The position numbers and the translations under genes are program-made. A DNA stretch of 64,000 nt, from the NCBI RefSeq assembly GCF_001761365.1, contig NZ_CP017477.1:2966001-3030000 (forward strand), in the 5' to 3' direction. The notes beneath the pieces are model-generated. The model saw only the letters and a program-made list of their open reading frames with translations. It made no database searches and had not been told where the DNA came from. Of this stretch, positions 53,459-62,500 are shown one piece after another (position 1 is the stretch's first letter; each line of letters opens with the position of its first letter). This DNA is from Polaribacter vadi. Lineage in GTDB: Bacteria; Bacteroidota; Bacteroidia; Flavobacteriales; Flavobacteriaceae.

Positions 53459-54112
53459 ATGCTAGACAAAAATGGAATCGCAAAAAGAATTGCACAAGAA
53501 GTTCAAAACGGATTTTACGTAAATCTAGGAATTGGCATTCCAACTTTAGTGGCAAATTATGTAAGAGATGATATAGAAGTTGAGTTTCAATCGGAAAATG
53601 GTGTTTTAGGAATGGGACCTTTTCCTTTTGAAGGCGAAGAAGATGCAGATATTATAAATGCAGGGAAACAAACTATAACAACAATGCCTGGAGCAAGTTT
53701 TTTTGACTCTTCTATGAGTTTTGCTATGATTCGTGGTAAACACGTTCACTTAACTATTTTAGGAGCTATGGAAGTTTCTCAAAATGGTGATATTGCCAAC
53801 TGGAAAATTCCAGGAAAAATGGTAAAAGGAATGGGTGGAGCTATGGATTTAGTAGCATCTGCAGAAAATATTATTGTTGCAATGATGCACACTAATAAAG
53901 CTGGCGAATCTAAAATTTTAAAACAATGTTCTTTGCCTTTAACTGGTGTTGGCTGTGTTACAAAAGTAGTCACAAACTTAGCAGTTTTAGAAGTAAAAGA
54001 TAATGCGTTTCATTTGTTAGAAAGAGCACCAGGAGTTTCTGTAGAAGAAATTCAAAATGCTACAGAAGGAACTTTAGTTGTAAATGGTGAGATTCCAGAA
54101 ATGAAAATATAA
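53459..54112 (+). CDS. scoB: 3-oxoacid CoA-transferase subunit B
   Basis: This is the beta subunit of the class I CoA-transferase, with the catalytic Glu46 in SENGVLG that forms the glutamyl-CoA thioester. GIGIPTLVANYV and TGVGCVTKVVTNLAV are family segments. The 217-residue length is normal. It pairs with the subunit at 52346 and is probably in the same transcript. Confidence 0.94.
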   Translation: MLDKNGIAKRIAQEVQNGFYVNLGIGIPTLVANYVRDDIEVEFQSENGVLGMGPFPFEGEEDADIINAGKQTITTMPGASFFDSSMSFAMIRGKHVHLTILGAMEVSQNGDIANWKIPGKMVKGMGGAMDLVASAENIIVAMMHTNKAGESKILKQCSLPLTGVGCVTKVVTNLAVLEVKDNAFHLLERAPGVSVEEIQNATEGTLVVNGEIPEMKI

Positions 54113-54178
54113 ATCCTTCCTATTTCACTCAATAAAAACTTTAAAAAGGAGTTTACCTATTCAAATACTTTTTTTGAT

Positions 54179-54409
54179 ATGAAAAAAATAAAAATGATGT
54201 TACCTTTTTTATTTCCTGTATTGATAATTTTATTTGGCTTAATTATTTACAAAGTTTTAGATTATGAACCGAATTTTTATACAATCATAATAAACTTAGG
54301 ATTGGCTTTTATTTTATCACCTAAAATAAAAACTGTTCAAAAACAACATGGAGAATAAGAACAAATAAAATGGTTGTTTTTTAAAAAGGGATTTAATAAA
54401 AAAACATAA
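54179..54409 (+). pseudogene. First copy of a triplicated small membrane protein, broken by a nonsense codon
   Basis: The frame from ATG 54179 gives a 59-residue protein (two hydrophobic stretches, LSPKIKTVQKQ) and stops at TAA 54356-54358. Beyond the stop the same frame continues EQIKWLFFKK to another stop at 54409, matching the next copy, which reads REEEQIKWLFFKK. A GAA-to-TAA change explains the break. The short product might still be made. Confidence 0.8.
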
Positions 54410-54418
54410 TTTTAAAAA

Positions 54419-54649
54419 ATGAAACTATTTAAAAAAACTTATTGGTTAATTACTCCTTTATTGGTGGTTGTTTTTTTGCTGATATTCGAAAAAGGATTCA
54501 AAATTGAAAATACAATAATTAGCACTTCTTTATCTGTAGTTTTAGCCTTTGTTTTATCACCAAAAGTAAAAATGGTTGATAAACAACATAGAGAAGAAGA
54601 ACAAATAAAATGGTTGTTTTTTAAAAAAGTAATAAATAAAAAAGTGTAA
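54419..54649 (+). CDS. Small membrane protein, second of three tandem copies (76 aa)
   Basis: Two hydrophobic segments (residues ~8-22 and ~32-48) are followed by LSPKVKMVDKQ and the C-terminal EEEQIKWLFFKKVINKKV. It is paralogous to the copies before and after. Unknown function. The gaps between copies are short (about 10 bases), so they are co-transcribed. Confidence 0.7.
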   Translation: MKLFKKTYWLITPLLVVVFLLIFEKGFKIENTIISTSLSVVLAFVLSPKVKMVDKQHREEEQIKWLFFKKVINKKV

Positions 54650-54658
54650 ATTTTAAGA

Positions 54659-54886
54659 ATGCAGTATTTAGCAAAGAAACCTTATTTAGTTATTTTTATA
54701 CTAACATTGGTTTTTATCTTTATTTTTGATTTTTTTCTAAATGTTGATCATATACTATTTAGAACAAGTATCTCTTCTTTTATCGCTGTAATTTTATCGC
54801 CAAGAAAAAAGAAACTAATTACAGAAACAGGAGAAAAAACACAAATTACTTGGCTTTTTTTAAAGAAACCAATAATTTTAGATTAA
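54659..54886 (+). CDS. Small membrane protein, third tandem copy (75 aa)
   Basis: Two hydrophobic segments are followed by LSPRKKKLITETGEKTQITWLFLKKPI. It shares the LSPxxK turn and the xxIxWLFxKK end of its neighbours but is the most diverged copy. Unknown function. Confidence 0.7.
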   Translation: MQYLAKKPYLVIFILTLVFIFIFDFFLNVDHILFRTSISSFIAVILSPRKKKLITETGEKTQITWLFLKKPIILD

Positions 54887-54895
54887 TTAAAACAC

Positions 54896-54928
54896 AACCT
54901 TCAAAGGGTTTTAAACCCTTTGAAGGTT
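54896..54928. terminator. 33-bp perfect palindrome after the small membrane protein triplet
   Basis: 16-bp arms (AACCTTCAAAGGGTTT) around a single T. It has the same architecture as 17673-17705 and probably acts as a terminator or is a dispersed repeat. Confidence 0.65.
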
Positions 54929-54943
54929 AAAAATATAAAAATT

Positions 54944-54996
54944 AACACAAGAGTGTTTCTTCCCAAGCCTGCATTGAGAGCAGTCGGAAAGGGAAG
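54944..54996. other. GC-rich possible structured leader before exonuclease III gene
   Basis: In an otherwise very AT-rich region, 54959-54996 is clearly GC-richer. It can form CTTCCC/GGGAAG (54959-54964 and 54991-54996) enclosing CTGC/GCAG (54969-54972 and 54980-54983), after a small ACAC/GTGT hairpin (54946). It ends 16 bases before the xth ATG. It may be a leader RNA element; I cannot name it. Confidence 0.3.
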
Positions 54997-55012
54997 ATTA
55001 AGATGAGCTTAA

Positions 55013-55774
55013 ATGAAAATAATATCATACAACGTAAACGGAATTAGAGCAGCTTTAAAAAAAGGCTTTTTAGATTGGTTACAAGCTGCAAATCCAGATG
55101 TAATTTGCATTCAAGAAACAAAAGCACACAAAGAGCAATTAGATTTATCTGAATTTGAAAATGCTGGTTATCCTTATCATTATTGGTTTTCTGCACAAAA
55201 AAAAGGCTATTCTTCAGTGGCCATTTTTTGTAAAGAAAAACCAAATCATGTAGCATATGGAACTGGAATTGAATCCATGGATTTTGAAGGTAGAAATTTA
55301 CGTGTAGATTTTGATGAGGTTTCTGTGATGAGTTTATATCTTCCTTCAGGCACAAATGATGCAAGATTGGGTTATAAATTTAATTATATGGATGAATTTC
55401 AGGAATACATCAATACTTTAAAACAAGAAATTCCGAATTTGGTTATTTGTGGCGATTACAATATTTGTCACGCAGAAATTGATATTCACAACCCAAAAAT
55501 GAAAGGAGTTTCTGGGTTTTTACCAGAAGAAAGAACTTGGATTGGCGATTTTATCAATAACGGATTTATAGATAGTTTTCGATATTTAAATCAAGAAATA
55601 CAGCAGTTTTCTTGGTGGAGTTACAGAGCAAATGCAAGAGCAAATAACAAAGGTTGGCGTTTAGATTATGCTATGGTTTCATCACCTTTAAAAGAAAAAA
55701 TTTCAAGAGCCTATATTTTATCAGAAGCCAAGCATTCAGATCATTGCCCAATTGCATTAGAATTAGAATTTTAG
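55013..55774 (+). CDS. xth: Exodeoxyribonuclease III
   Basis: This AP endonuclease / 3'-5' exonuclease of base excision repair has SYNVNGIRAALKKGF, IQETKA (metal-binding Glu), the NVRVDF-like core, GDYN (active-site Asp, Asn) and SDHCPI (catalytic Asp-His). The 253-residue length is normal. It is followed 6 bases later by the lytic transglycosylase gene. Confidence 0.95.
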   Translation: MKIISYNVNGIRAALKKGFLDWLQAANPDVICIQETKAHKEQLDLSEFENAGYPYHYWFSAQKKGYSSVAIFCKEKPNHVAYGTGIESMDFEGRNLRVDFDEVSVMSLYLPSGTNDARLGYKFNYMDEFQEYINTLKQEIPNLVICGDYNICHAEIDIHNPKMKGVSGFLPEERTWIGDFINNGFIDSFRYLNQEIQQFSWWSYRANARANNKGWRLDYAMVSSPLKEKISRAYILSEAKHSDHCPIALELEF

Positions 55775-55780
55775 TATTTT

Positions 55781-57091
55781 ATGAAACAAATTTTAAGTGT
55801 TTTAGTATTCAGTATTTCATTTTTTAGCCAAGCTCAAAAAGATAATTTACCAATCATAAAAAAAGAATCTGTAGTTATTACTACAGATTCTATTATAAAC
55901 CCTTCAAAGAAATTATATTTTTCAGATGATGATTTAAGGGTGATTGATAGTTTGTTGGTAGATGAAAAATTCAATTCGGCTTTATTAGATACTTTAGAAT
56001 ATGTAATAAATGACAAAGATATTACTGGCAATTTTAAACAAGCAGTAACTTCTGATTTGCTAAAAGTTAGATTAACAGCTTTAAATGCCAGAACACCTTT
56101 TAATTTAGCATACAATCCAGCTTTAGAGAAGGTAATTAATAGTTATTTGTTGTATCGTTCAAAATATTACCCTGCTTTAATGGCAAAAGCAAAATACTAT
56201 TTTCCGATGTTTGAGCAGTATTTAGATCAGTATGATATTCCTTTGGAAATGAAATACTTAGCCATTGTAGAATCTGCTTTAAAACCAAGAGCAAAATCTT
56301 GGGTTGGTGCAGCTGGTTTGTGGCAATTTATGTATGGAACAGGAAAACAATTCGATTTAAAGGTGAGTTCTTATGTAGATGAAAGACATGATCCTGTAAA
56401 AGCAACCATTGCAGCTTGCAAATATTTAAGTCAATTATTTACAATTTTTGGTGATTGGGATTTGGCTTTAGCAGCTTATAATTCTGGTCCAGGAAATGTT
56501 TCAAAAGCTATAAAACGTTCTGGTGGTTTTACAAATTATTGGAATATAAGACCTTATTTACCAAGAGAAACAGCTGGTTATGTGCCTGCTTTTTATGCAA
56601 CAATGTATATTTTTGAGCATGCAAATGAACATAATATTTATGCTGATCTTCCTAGAATATTCGATTTTCAAACAGACACAGTTCGTGTAAAAAGAACAGT
56701 TAGTTTCGATCAAATTTCTGAAACTATTGGTGTAGATGGAGAAGTTTTAACAGATTTAAATCCGTCTTATAAATTAGATATTATTCCTTTTATAAAAGAT
56801 AGAAATTACGCTTTAAGATTGCCAAGCAATAAAATTACCGAATTTTTAGATAAAGAAACAGAATTGTATGCTTTAGCAGATGCAGATGATGCCAAAAGAG
56901 AAAAACCTTTGCCAAAATATTTTGAAATGGATAAACGTATTCGTTACAAAGTTAGAAATGGCGATTATTTAGGCAAAATTGCTGATAAATTCGGAGTTAG
57001 AGTTAGCGATATTAAACGTTGGAATGGATTAAAAACGAGTAACCTAAAAATAGGGCAGAGGTTGTATATTTATCCCAAAAAAATACAATAA
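55781..57091 (+). CDS. Lytic murein transglycosylase with LysM domain
   Basis: A signal peptide (residues 1-19) is followed by an SLT domain with the catalytic Glu164 in AIVESALKP and the conserved GLWQFM and AAYNSGPGNVSKA. A single LysM (peptidoglycan-binding) domain is at the C-terminus (RYKVRNGDYLGKIADKFGV...IGQRLYIYP). It resembles MltD. At 436 residues it is a typical flavobacterial form. It cuts the glycan strand between MurNAc and GlcNAc, making 1,6-anhydroMurNAc. Confidence 0.92.
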   Translation: MKQILSVLVFSISFFSQAQKDNLPIIKKESVVITTDSIINPSKKLYFSDDDLRVIDSLLVDEKFNSALLDTLEYVINDKDITGNFKQAVTSDLLKVRLTALNARTPFNLAYNPALEKVINSYLLYRSKYYPALMAKAKYYFPMFEQYLDQYDIPLEMKYLAIVESALKPRAKSWVGAAGLWQFMYGTGKQFDLKVSSYVDERHDPVKATIAACKYLSQLFTIFGDWDLALAAYNSGPGNVSKAIKRSGGFTNYWNIRPYLPRETAGYVPAFYATMYIFEHANEHNIYADLPRIFDFQTDTVRVKRTVSFDQISETIGVDGEVLTDLNPSYKLDIIPFIKDRNYALRLPSNKITEFLDKETELYALADADDAKREKPLPKYFEMDKRIRYKVRNGDYLGKIADKFGVRVSDIKRWNGLKTSNLKIGQRLYIYPKKIQ

Positions 57092-57340
57092 GTGTTTTTT
57101 AATCTATATTGATTAACTTTAATTTTTTTTATATTGGTGATTTAAGCTTTTTCTTTTTGATAAAATTTGTTAAGAAAGCTAACTTTTTAAGTGTTTAAAA
57201 TCTTGAATTTTCATCAAAATAAAATTAATTGAATATTTTTTTAAGGTTTGATGATTTTTTATCAGAAATTTATAAAAATGGAATAATATTTGGTGTGTTA
57301 GAAGTTGATAACCAAACTTAAAAATAATAAAACTAAACTC

Positions 57341-58324
57341 ATGAAAAAATTACTTTCAATACTAACGATTGCATTTTTATTATCCTCTTGTGTAGGGAAT
57401 GACCAAAAGATTTTGAGAACTTCTATTGGTAAAATAAATAAAGTAATGGTCGTTGTAAAAATGAGCGATTGGACTGGAGATATTGGTCAAGAAATTAGAA
57501 ATTCTTTTGGGGAATTAATGGTAGGATTGCCTCAACCAGAAACAATTTTATCAGTTTCTCAAGTTGCACCAGATGGTTTTAGTTCTATGATGAAAGGAAG
57601 CAGAAATATCTTAATTATTTCTGAAGGTGATAAAGAGAATTTTTCTATAAGAAAAAACATTTATGCAAAACCACAAACTGTTGTGTATGTGCAAGCCAAA
57701 GATGATGCAGGTATTATAAAAATTCTTCAAGAGCGTAAAGAAGAAATTAGAAGAACCTTTTTAGATGCAGATATTGCTTTTACACAAAATATTTTTGAAG
57801 GTCAAGTAGATGAAAACGTAAAATACAAAACGTTAGATAATTTAGGGCTTTCGCTTTTAATTCCAGATAAGTTTAAAACTGTTGATGATACTGGAGAATT
57901 CTTATGGTTACGTAATCATTTAACAAGTGGAATTGCAAAATCTGGTAGTAATAACATTTTAGTGTATTCAGTTCCTTTAGGAGATGAAACTCAAGTAGCA
58001 GATAGCATTGTTGCTGTTAGAAACATGATTGGTAAAAAATACATTCCTGGTTCTAAACCAGAAACCATGCACATGATTACTGAAGAAGCGTATACTCCTT
58101 ATACTTTTGATGCTATAATTGATGGTAAAAAAGCCTATGAAACTCGTGGAAAATGGGAAGTTAAAAACGATTTTATGGCTGGTCCGTTTTTAAATTACAC
58201 AGTTATAGACAAGAAAAATAATAGATTGGTCATTGTAGAAGGTTTTACTTATGCACCTTCTGTAAACAAAAGAGCCTTTCTTTTTGAGTTGGAAGCGATT
58301 GCAAAATCTTTAAAGATTAAGTAA
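57341..58324 (+). CDS. DUF4837 family lipoprotein
   Basis: The signal ends in LLSSC (Cys near residue 17). The ~310-residue body matches DUF4837 in style (MVVVKMSDWTGDIGQEIRNSFGELM, DNLGLSLLIPDKFKTVDD, GKWEVKNDFMAGPFLNYTVID). The function is unknown. ATG 57341 gives a clean lipoprotein signal; a TTG at 57305 would add 12 residues. It sits downstream of the transglycosylase, a neighbourhood I recall as common in the family. Confidence 0.82.
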   Translation: MKKLLSILTIAFLLSSCVGNDQKILRTSIGKINKVMVVVKMSDWTGDIGQEIRNSFGELMVGLPQPETILSVSQVAPDGFSSMMKGSRNILIISEGDKENFSIRKNIYAKPQTVVYVQAKDDAGIIKILQERKEEIRRTFLDADIAFTQNIFEGQVDENVKYKTLDNLGLSLLIPDKFKTVDDTGEFLWLRNHLTSGIAKSGSNNILVYSVPLGDETQVADSIVAVRNMIGKKYIPGSKPETMHMITEEAYTPYTFDAIIDGKKAYETRGKWEVKNDFMAGPFLNYTVIDKKNNRLVIVEGFTYAPSVNKRAFLFELEAIAKSLKIK

Positions 58325-58512
58325 AAATTGAATGCTGTAGTGTAGATTGGGTAAATTGTAAGGTTTTTATTTTTTGGATTATATTAGATCTATTAATTTT
58401 ATCTTTCTGGCATATTAGCTTTGTAAGAGCAAAATACTAATAAAAGAATAACAAAAAATCTTATAAAGCTCCATAGGAGCGAAATTTAATTCTACAGTAT
58501 TATTAATAAATA

Positions 58513-58558
58513 TTCTTATTTTTAGGTTGATGTTCCAACATCAATCTAAAAATAAGAA
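58513..58558 (-). terminator. Terminator of SprF/PorP gene
   Basis: 22-bp arms (TTCTTATTTTTAGGTTGATG... against its complement, one G-T mismatch) with a 2-base loop, overlapping the last codons of the gene (stop at 58546-58548). Confidence 0.85.
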
Positions 58559-59544
58559 ACACATTTATATCTATTTAAAGCTCTAATATTTAAGCTAAAA
58601 TCGTAAGCAACTGAAAATTCATGAATGCCTCCAGTATTAATGAGTTCTGTAGTGTTAAAATCGTAAGAATACCCAAATCTAAAACCTTGCCATCTAATTC
58701 CTGCAAACGTGCTTACAGAGTTTACTAATGGACTATTTACATCCGTTTTTATGGGTGATGTTGCAGCAGTAATTCCCAAAGAGAATTGATCTTCAAAAAT
58801 GTATTGGAAACCAACATCGAATCTGTTTACATTTCCTTGCATCATAAAATTACCTAATACATAAAATTTACTTTTGCTAGCAAACCAAGTTCTTGTGCCT
58901 TCTAAAAAAGGGAGATAATATTTGGTATGCACAGACCAAAAAATATCCAAAGGAATATTACCATTTTCGGTTAAAGAAATATTGGGTTTGTTTAAATGTT
59001 TTATGGTTAATCCAATCCAAGAATCATCATTATTAAAAAGAATAGAAGAACTAAAATCGAAAAAATTTCTTTGTGTACTTAACAAAAGAGGATCTAAACT
59101 ACTTGTATTAATGATGCTGTTATTCAAGTTTATTTGGTCTTCTAATAAAATATTTTGAAAGCCGTAATTTTTCATTCCAAAACCTGCAGAAATACTAGGT
59201 CTAAAAAACCAAGTATCACTCAACTGAAAAGCCATAGAATAATTTATATTTATTTGATTAAAAGTATAAGTAGATGCAGTTTCTGTTTGGTTTAAAAAAG
59301 ACACGCCTAAACCTGTTTTAAAACCTTCGAACCAAGTATCAAAATATACAAAGCTAGAATTGGTTTTAAAAGCAGCATTTCTCCATTGAGATCTATGTAT
59401 TGAGCCAATTTTAGCTGCTCTTATAGCACCTGTAAAAGAGGTATTTATAGTTTCTGGTACTAAAAAGTTTTGCGAAAACAATACATCTTGAGCTTGCATT
59501 TGCAACCCTGAAAAAACGAGTAAAGTAAGGAGTAGTTTCTTCAT
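58546..59544 (-). CDS. PorP/SprF family type IX secretion membrane protein
   Basis: This is an outer-membrane beta-barrel of the PorP/SprF family (332 residues) with a signal peptide (residues 1-18). The typical sequence follows: DVLFSQNFLVPETINTSFTG, FKTGLGVSFLNQTETAS and the terminal LNIRALNRYKCVSYF. Members like SprF secure export of a large adhesin with a type B sorting domain. Here it follows such an adhesin gene with one base between stop and ATG, so the two are an SprB-SprF-like pair. Confidence 0.92.
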   Translation of the reverse strand: MKKLLLTLLVFSGLQMQAQDVLFSQNFLVPETINTSFTGAIRAAKIGSIHRSQWRNAAFKTNSSFVYFDTWFEGFKTGLGVSFLNQTETASTYTFNQININYSMAFQLSDTWFFRPSISAGFGMKNYGFQNILLEDQINLNNSIINTSSLDPLLLSTQRNFFDFSSSILFNNDDSWIGLTIKHLNKPNISLTENGNIPLDIFWSVHTKYYLPFLEGTRTWFASKSKFYVLGNFMMQGNVNRFDVGFQYIFEDQFSLGITAATSPIKTDVNSPLVNSVSTFAGIRWQGFRFGYSYDFNTTELINTGGIHEFSVAYDFSLNIRALNRYKCVSYF

Positions 59545-59545
59545 C

Positions 59546-62500
59546 TTATTTTAAAAGTGTTACAGGTGAACTTATTATAATTTCCTTTCCAAAAAAGGTA
59601 ATGCCTTTTACAAGCATTACATAATTGCCATTTTCAGCAGGTTTCTCGTTTGTAAAGCCATTCCAACCTTTTAAATCTAAACCTTCTTCAGTATAAATTG
59701 TGGTTCCCCAAGTATCGTAAATAATCATATTTAAACTTGTAAAACCTCTGTGAGAAGGTCTTATAGTTTCGTTATAACCATCTCCATTTGGCGTAAATGC
59801 AGTTGGGTTTACTAATTTATAACCTTTGGTAATTTCTACAATTCGCGTAAAAGTTTCAACACAACCAGCAGTAAATTCTGCTGTTAAAGCAATCGTAAAA
59901 GTGCCAACTTGATCATAAGTATGCACAGGATTTTCTTCATTAGTTGGTGGACTTCCATCACCAAAATCCCATTGTAAATTAGTATAATCTCCAGTTGTAA
60001 GATTCGTAAATTGTATTGGATCTTCTACTGATAAAAAATCATAAGTACTTAATGAAAAGGCACTATAATTAAATTCTGTATCTCCAATAGCTGTTATATC
60101 AATTGAAAAAGATTTAGTTGCTGTACAACCTTTGTTATCAGTAACTGTTAAAGAATAAGAACCAATTTGATCAGTAACCATCATACTAGTATCTGTTGCT
60201 GAGACATTTCCTGCAGACCAAGTATATGTATATGGTAAATACCCACCAGTTACATTTGCTTTTGTTTGTTTATTTACGGTTTTTAAATCGCAATCTGTTA
60301 GCGTGGTTTCTGTAAATGTAATAGATAAAGGTTCTTGTCTAAAAATATTAAATTGTCTTTCTAAACTACAACCATTTGCATCTGTAATAATTACTGAATA
60401 ATCTCCTTGTGGAATATTATTTAAATCTTCAGTGGTTGCATTGGTATTCCATAAAAAAGTATAAGGAGCAGTTCCTCCAGAAACATCTAAATTTATGCTG
60501 CCACTATTTGCAATATCACAATCTTCTGCATTTATAACAACAGTAGAAACTGCAATTGCTGGTGGATTTGTAATTATAAAAGTTTTTTCAATAGGACATT
60601 GATTTATATCACTATCTAAAATTGTAACAGTGTATGTGCCTGCAGCAAGATTATTTCTTTGAACTCCTGCACTTGCATCATCACTCCAAATAACTGAAAT
60701 AGGTGCAACTCCACCCATTAAATTTAAATCGATTGAAGCATCACTTTCGCCATTACAAGAAATTGGTTTTACAACAGGATCTATAAAAAAGATAGGTTGT
60801 GTAATTGTAATAGTTGTCTGTTTTACACAATTATTAGCATCTGTAATTGTTGCTGTATACGTATCTGCAGTTAAATTAGATTGTGATAATCCGTTTCCTA
60901 AATTACTCCAAGAAATTTGATAAGGTTCTTTACCTCCAGTTACAGTTAAATCGATGGCACCATCTGCTTTTCCATAACAAGTAACATCAATTTTGGTAAC
61001 ATCTATTTTAATTTCTGTTGCTTGATTAATGATCACATCTGTACTTGTTGTACATCCTAAATCGTCTGTAACGTTAACTGTGTATGTTCCAGAAACTAAA
61101 TTGTTAATGTTTTTAGAAGCACTTACAAATCCATTTGGACCAGACCAACTGTATAAATAATCAAAAACACCAGAAGAAATTTCTACTTTAGTTCCTCCAG
61201 AAACATTAATTTCAATTTCACCAGCAGCATCACCAAAACACAAAATTTCTTTTGTAGGATTTACAGTTACGTTCAATCCATCTGGTTGCGTAAGCACAAA
61301 ATTGGTTATGATTGTACAGTTATTTTGATCTACAACCTCTAAAGCATAACTTCCTGCTGTTAATGTATTTTGATTTTTTTGGTTTGGCACAATTCCACTT
61401 CCATTTGTAGTTGTCCAATTATAGGTATAAGGAGCTGTTCCTCCAGAAATGGTTACTTCTAGAGTTCCATCATTTCCTTGAAAACAAGAAATATTTCTTT
61501 CTGTATTTTTTACAATTGATAAAATATCGGGTTGTGTTACCATCCATTGTTCAATTTTAAAAAAACCTGTGGAATCTTCAATTCTCAAAGTATAAGTACC
61601 AATTTCTAAATTAGTAATTGTTGTTTCTGTTGATGTAAATCCATTTGGACCACTCCAAGAAATTAGATAAGGATTGCCAGTTGTAAAAGGAATTCCTCCA
61701 TCAATATTTGTAGCAATAATTCCATCATTAGCTTCAAAACAACTGATGTTAGTAACTACAGCATTGGAGTTCATGCTTGGGTTTACAGTAATTTCTAATA
61801 CAAAAGTGTCTCCAGCACATTTTGTAGTTGCAGGCGTAATTATATAGGTTACTATTATTGGAGTTGTTCCAGTATTTTCTAAAGTTTGACTAATTACATC
61901 TTGTGTATTTGCTGCTGATGTTCCAAGAATTGAGCCTGCAGGACTATAAGTAGGAGCAGACCATGTATATTTTGTATCAGCAGGAACTATATTTCCTAGT
62001 ACAGTAGTTGGATTAAATACAAAAGTAGCTTCACTATAAACTGTAATTGCTGCATCACTAATTACAGGAATTTCACTAACACTTATTTTGGCAGTATCAG
62101 AAATAATTTTCGAACATCCACCAGAAGAAAAAGAAATTTCTACATAATAATAAATTTCTCCAAGAGTATTTGTAGGTGGATTATAAGAAGCTGCTGTTTC
62201 TCCAGTAATTTCAGTTCCACCAGAATTTGCATCAACTGTATTCGAAAACCATTGATAAGCAGGAGTTCCTATTCCATTTTGATACGTTACTTGTAAAGGA
62301 GTTACAGGTTTATTTAAACAAATTTCATAAGAAATAGGTTGTGTAACAAAATTTGGAGCGTCATTGATGATCAATTCAGAAATATCACTTGTAACACTAC
62401 AACCAGATTCAGGTTGAGAAACAACTGAATAATAATAAAAAGTTCCAACATTTGTAGTTATTGGCGTATACGTATCACTATTTGCACCAGCAATTGCAGT

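Noticed and set aside
54944..54996. tRNA gene in the GC-rich stretch before xth
   Set aside because: No TψC arm, acceptor stem or CCA-type end can be laid out; the stems are too short.
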